Shown here piece after piece: positions 5,140 to 6,229 of a stretch of 6,229 nt of DNA. The notes beneath the pieces were generated by a model. The model did no database searches and was not told the DNA's origin. It saw only the letters and a list, made by a program, of their open reading frames with translations. This DNA comes from an uncultured Bacilli bacterium. Its GTDB lineage: Bacteria > Bacillota_I > Bacilli_A > RF39 > UBA660. Where the stretch lies: positions 1 to 6,229 of the forward strand of contig CAKPAT010000071.1 in NCBI GenBank assembly GCA_934133155.1, given 5' to 3'. The stretch's first letter is position 1; every line of letters begins with the position of its first letter. A program made the position numbers and the translations under genes.

Positions 5140-5904
5140 CTAATTTAATAAATTATAAAGTTTTAATATTATTTTTTGCGATAAAGGCATGTAGTAAGTG
5201 AGTTTTGGCCTTTTTGATAAGCATATTTGATAGATGGTTTTGCCTACTTTATTTAGATTTTTTCTTTCAAAAAGAAGATATATTTTTTTTAGTCCTTCTA
5301 TTTTGTTTTGAATTTCAGTTAGATAGTCATTTGTATTTATGTTATCTAAGGCTTTTTTATTAAATCCAGTTTTATAAAGTCCTGGTTTTATAAGGCTTAC
5401 AGAGTAGTTTCCTTCATGCATTAAAAGTTCGTAATATAAGGCCTTACCTATTTGGGTAAGAGAGGCTTTGGTAGCTGCATATATTCCTAAAAAAGGCATT
5501 GGTGCAGTATCTGCCATGGAAGACACGATAATGATTTTACCATGTTTTTTTAAAAGCATGTTTTTAGTTACTATTTTTATGATATTTAGGTTTCCAAAGA
5601 CATTTACATCAAAGTTTTCTTTAATATCTTCTTCTTTTATTTGGTATATACTTCCGCCGTAAGAGACAGCACTATTTAGTATTAATATGTCTATATCTAG
5701 ATCTTTTATTTTTTTAAGATCTTCTTTATATGTTACATCTAATTTTAAGCACTCAATTGTTTTAATGTTTTGATATTTCTTTTTAATATATTCATATTCA
5801 CTTTCGGTGTGAACTGATAAATATATATAAAATTTATCTTTTAGGTAATTCAAGGCACTTTTCATGAAACCACTTCTTGCACCTGTAATTAATATCTTTT
5901 GCAT
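5140..5904 (-). CDS. Short-chain dehydrogenase/reductase (SDR family NAD(P)-dependent oxidoreductase)
   Basis: A 254-aa classical-SDR-sized cytoplasmic oxidoreductase of unknown substrate. Visible motifs: nucleotide-binding TGARSGF at 7-13 (G8, G12; M14 replaces the usual third glycine), D56 in LDV, NSA at 77-79 in place of NNAG, N101, S129, and the catalytic Y142-x3-K146 in YAATK. The N/S/Y/K tetrad is complete, so activity is expected. R10 and the lack of an acidic residue after the second strand (VHT, 31-33) hint at NADP(H) preference, an inference only. Residues 172-182 (IKPGLYKTGFN) resemble the post-catalytic PG segment. The C-terminal RPKLTYYMPLS is common in SDRs that act on lipid-like or polyol substrates, but no substrate can be assigned. 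ATG at 5904 follows AAGGTGA. It sits between a surface-protein gene (31 bases) and fhs (25 bases). Confidence 0.92.
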   Translation of the reverse strand: MQKILITGARSGFMKSALNYLKDKFYIYLSVHTESEYEYIKKKYQNIKTIECLKLDVTYKEDLKKIKDLDIDILILNSAVSYGGSIYQIKEEDIKENFDVNVFGNLNIIKIVTKNMLLKKHGKIIIVSSMADTAPMPFLGIYAATKASLTQIGKALYYELLMHEGNYSVSLIKPGLYKTGFNKKALDNINTNDYLTEIQNKIEGLKKIYLLFERKNLNKVGKTIYQICLSKRPKLTYYMPLSQKIILKLYNLLN

Positions 5905-5910
5905 TATTTA

Positions 5911-5931
5911 TCACCTTTTTTATTATGGTGA
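5911..5931 (-). promoter_or_regulatory. Ribosome binding site of the SDR gene with a possible masking hairpin
   Basis: AAGGTGA at 5911-5917 lies six bases before the ATG at 5904. On the minus strand an upstream TCACC (5927-5931) can pair with the GGTGA (5911-5915) in a 5-bp stem with an 11-base loop, which would hide the ribosome binding site. The stem is short and may be accidental. Confidence 0.5.
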
Positions 5932-5935
5932 AGTT

Positions 5936-6229
5936 TTATTCTTTTATACATTTACCTGCCGTTACATCTTGAAGGCTACTACCTGTAAATATGTCATCAC
6001 TTTTTAAATTCCAATTGGAATTAACATTAATTTCTTTAATTTTAGATGTACCATTAAACATTCTTTCATAGGCAGTTATTTTTGATGTGTCAAAGTTACA
6101 AAGGTTTAGGGTTTCTAAAACGGAACATCCTTCAAACATAGCAGATACTGTATATAAATTTGGAGTATAAAAGTTATTTAAATTCAATGTTTTAAGGTTA
6201 TGGCACTCGGTGAACATATACCACATTGT
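5936..6229 (-). CDS. C-terminal part of a BspA-family (DUF285) leucine-rich-repeat surface protein, 5' end outside window
   Basis: The reading frame is open to the right edge, so only the last 97 residues are seen. They contain DUF285-type repeats of 26 residues, pattern MFxxCxxLxxLxLxxFxTxxxxxxxx. MFTECHNLKTLNLNNFYT and MFEGCSVLETLNLCNFDT are two clear units, and a degenerate third starts MFNGTSKIKEINV. The chain ends VTAGKCIKE with no sorting signal or membrane helix. DUF285 proteins are generally extracellular and linked to adhesion or biofilm. This repeat class differs from the LRR_5 units of paralogs A and B, so it is a separate surface protein rather than another array member. The ATG at 6226 is internal and not the true start. 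The SDR gene begins 31 bases after its stop with no obvious terminator between. Confidence 0.85.
   Translation of the reverse strand, partial: TMWYMFTECHNLKTLNLNNFYTPNLYTVSAMFEGCSVLETLNLCNFDTSKITAYERMFNGTSKIKEINVNSNWNLKSDDIFTGSSLQDVTAGKCIKE

Noticed and set aside
5468..5662. 64-codon plus-strand open frame antisense to the SDR gene
   Set aside because: It overlaps the SDR catalytic region, which is clearly coding on the minus strand.
1..6229. Code 4 (TGA read as tryptophan), CRISPR array, tRNA or rRNA genes
   Set aside because: Tryptophans in the genes are TGG and no in-frame TGA is needed, so the standard code suffices, although no gene here ends in TGA. No short regularly spaced repeats, cloverleaf or rRNA-like sequence was seen.

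Overview
The window looks like a fragment of a low-GC (roughly 30% by eye), Firmicutes/Mycoplasmatota-like bacterial chromosome. The coding style and protein types resemble those of uncultured gut Bacilli or Clostridia, but nothing here fixes the taxon. All supported genes lie on the minus strand, so the biological order runs from position 6229 down to 1. Tryptophan is written TGG throughout and the five visible stops are TAA or TAG, so the ordinary bacterial code fits. Every visible start has a Shine-Dalgarno built on GGTGA, 4-5 bases before ATG.

Region 6229-3579 is a compact run of three genes. First is the 3' end of a BspA/DUF285-type leucine-rich-repeat surface protein (5936-6229, cut by the window edge). 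A short-chain dehydrogenase/reductase follows (5140-5904), then a compact formate-tetrahydrofolate ligase, fhs (3579-5114). Gaps are 31 and 25 bases, so SDR and fhs are probably co-transcribed. A hairpin overlapping the fhs stop codon closes the unit.

Region 3578-3295 is intergenic. It holds an 84-bp segment bounded by 13-bp perfect inverted repeats and a good sigma-A-type promoter for the next gene.

Region 3294-1 is a tandem array of paralogous secreted proteins: A (1789-3294), B (91-1596) and the first 26 codons of C (1-79). A and B are both 501 aa. Each has an N-terminal hydrophobic export segment, a beta-rich domain resembling SipW-dependent (TasA/camelysin-like) proteins, about ten 22-residue LRR_5 repeats interrupted by a conserved insert, and a conserved C-terminal cap. 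Their ends are highly similar while the LRR cores have diverged, as expected of adhesins or antigens that vary by duplication and recombination.

The most unusual element is the 192-bp spacer between A and B. It carries two related 30-bp palindromes, one perfect and one with a single mismatch, whose arms differ by compensatory changes. Their asymmetric 4-bp centres face opposite ways, and between them lies an extended -10 promoter pointing away from B. This could be a pair of operators, RNA hairpins, or recombination sites controlling the downstream surface genes. Which it is cannot be settled from one sequence.
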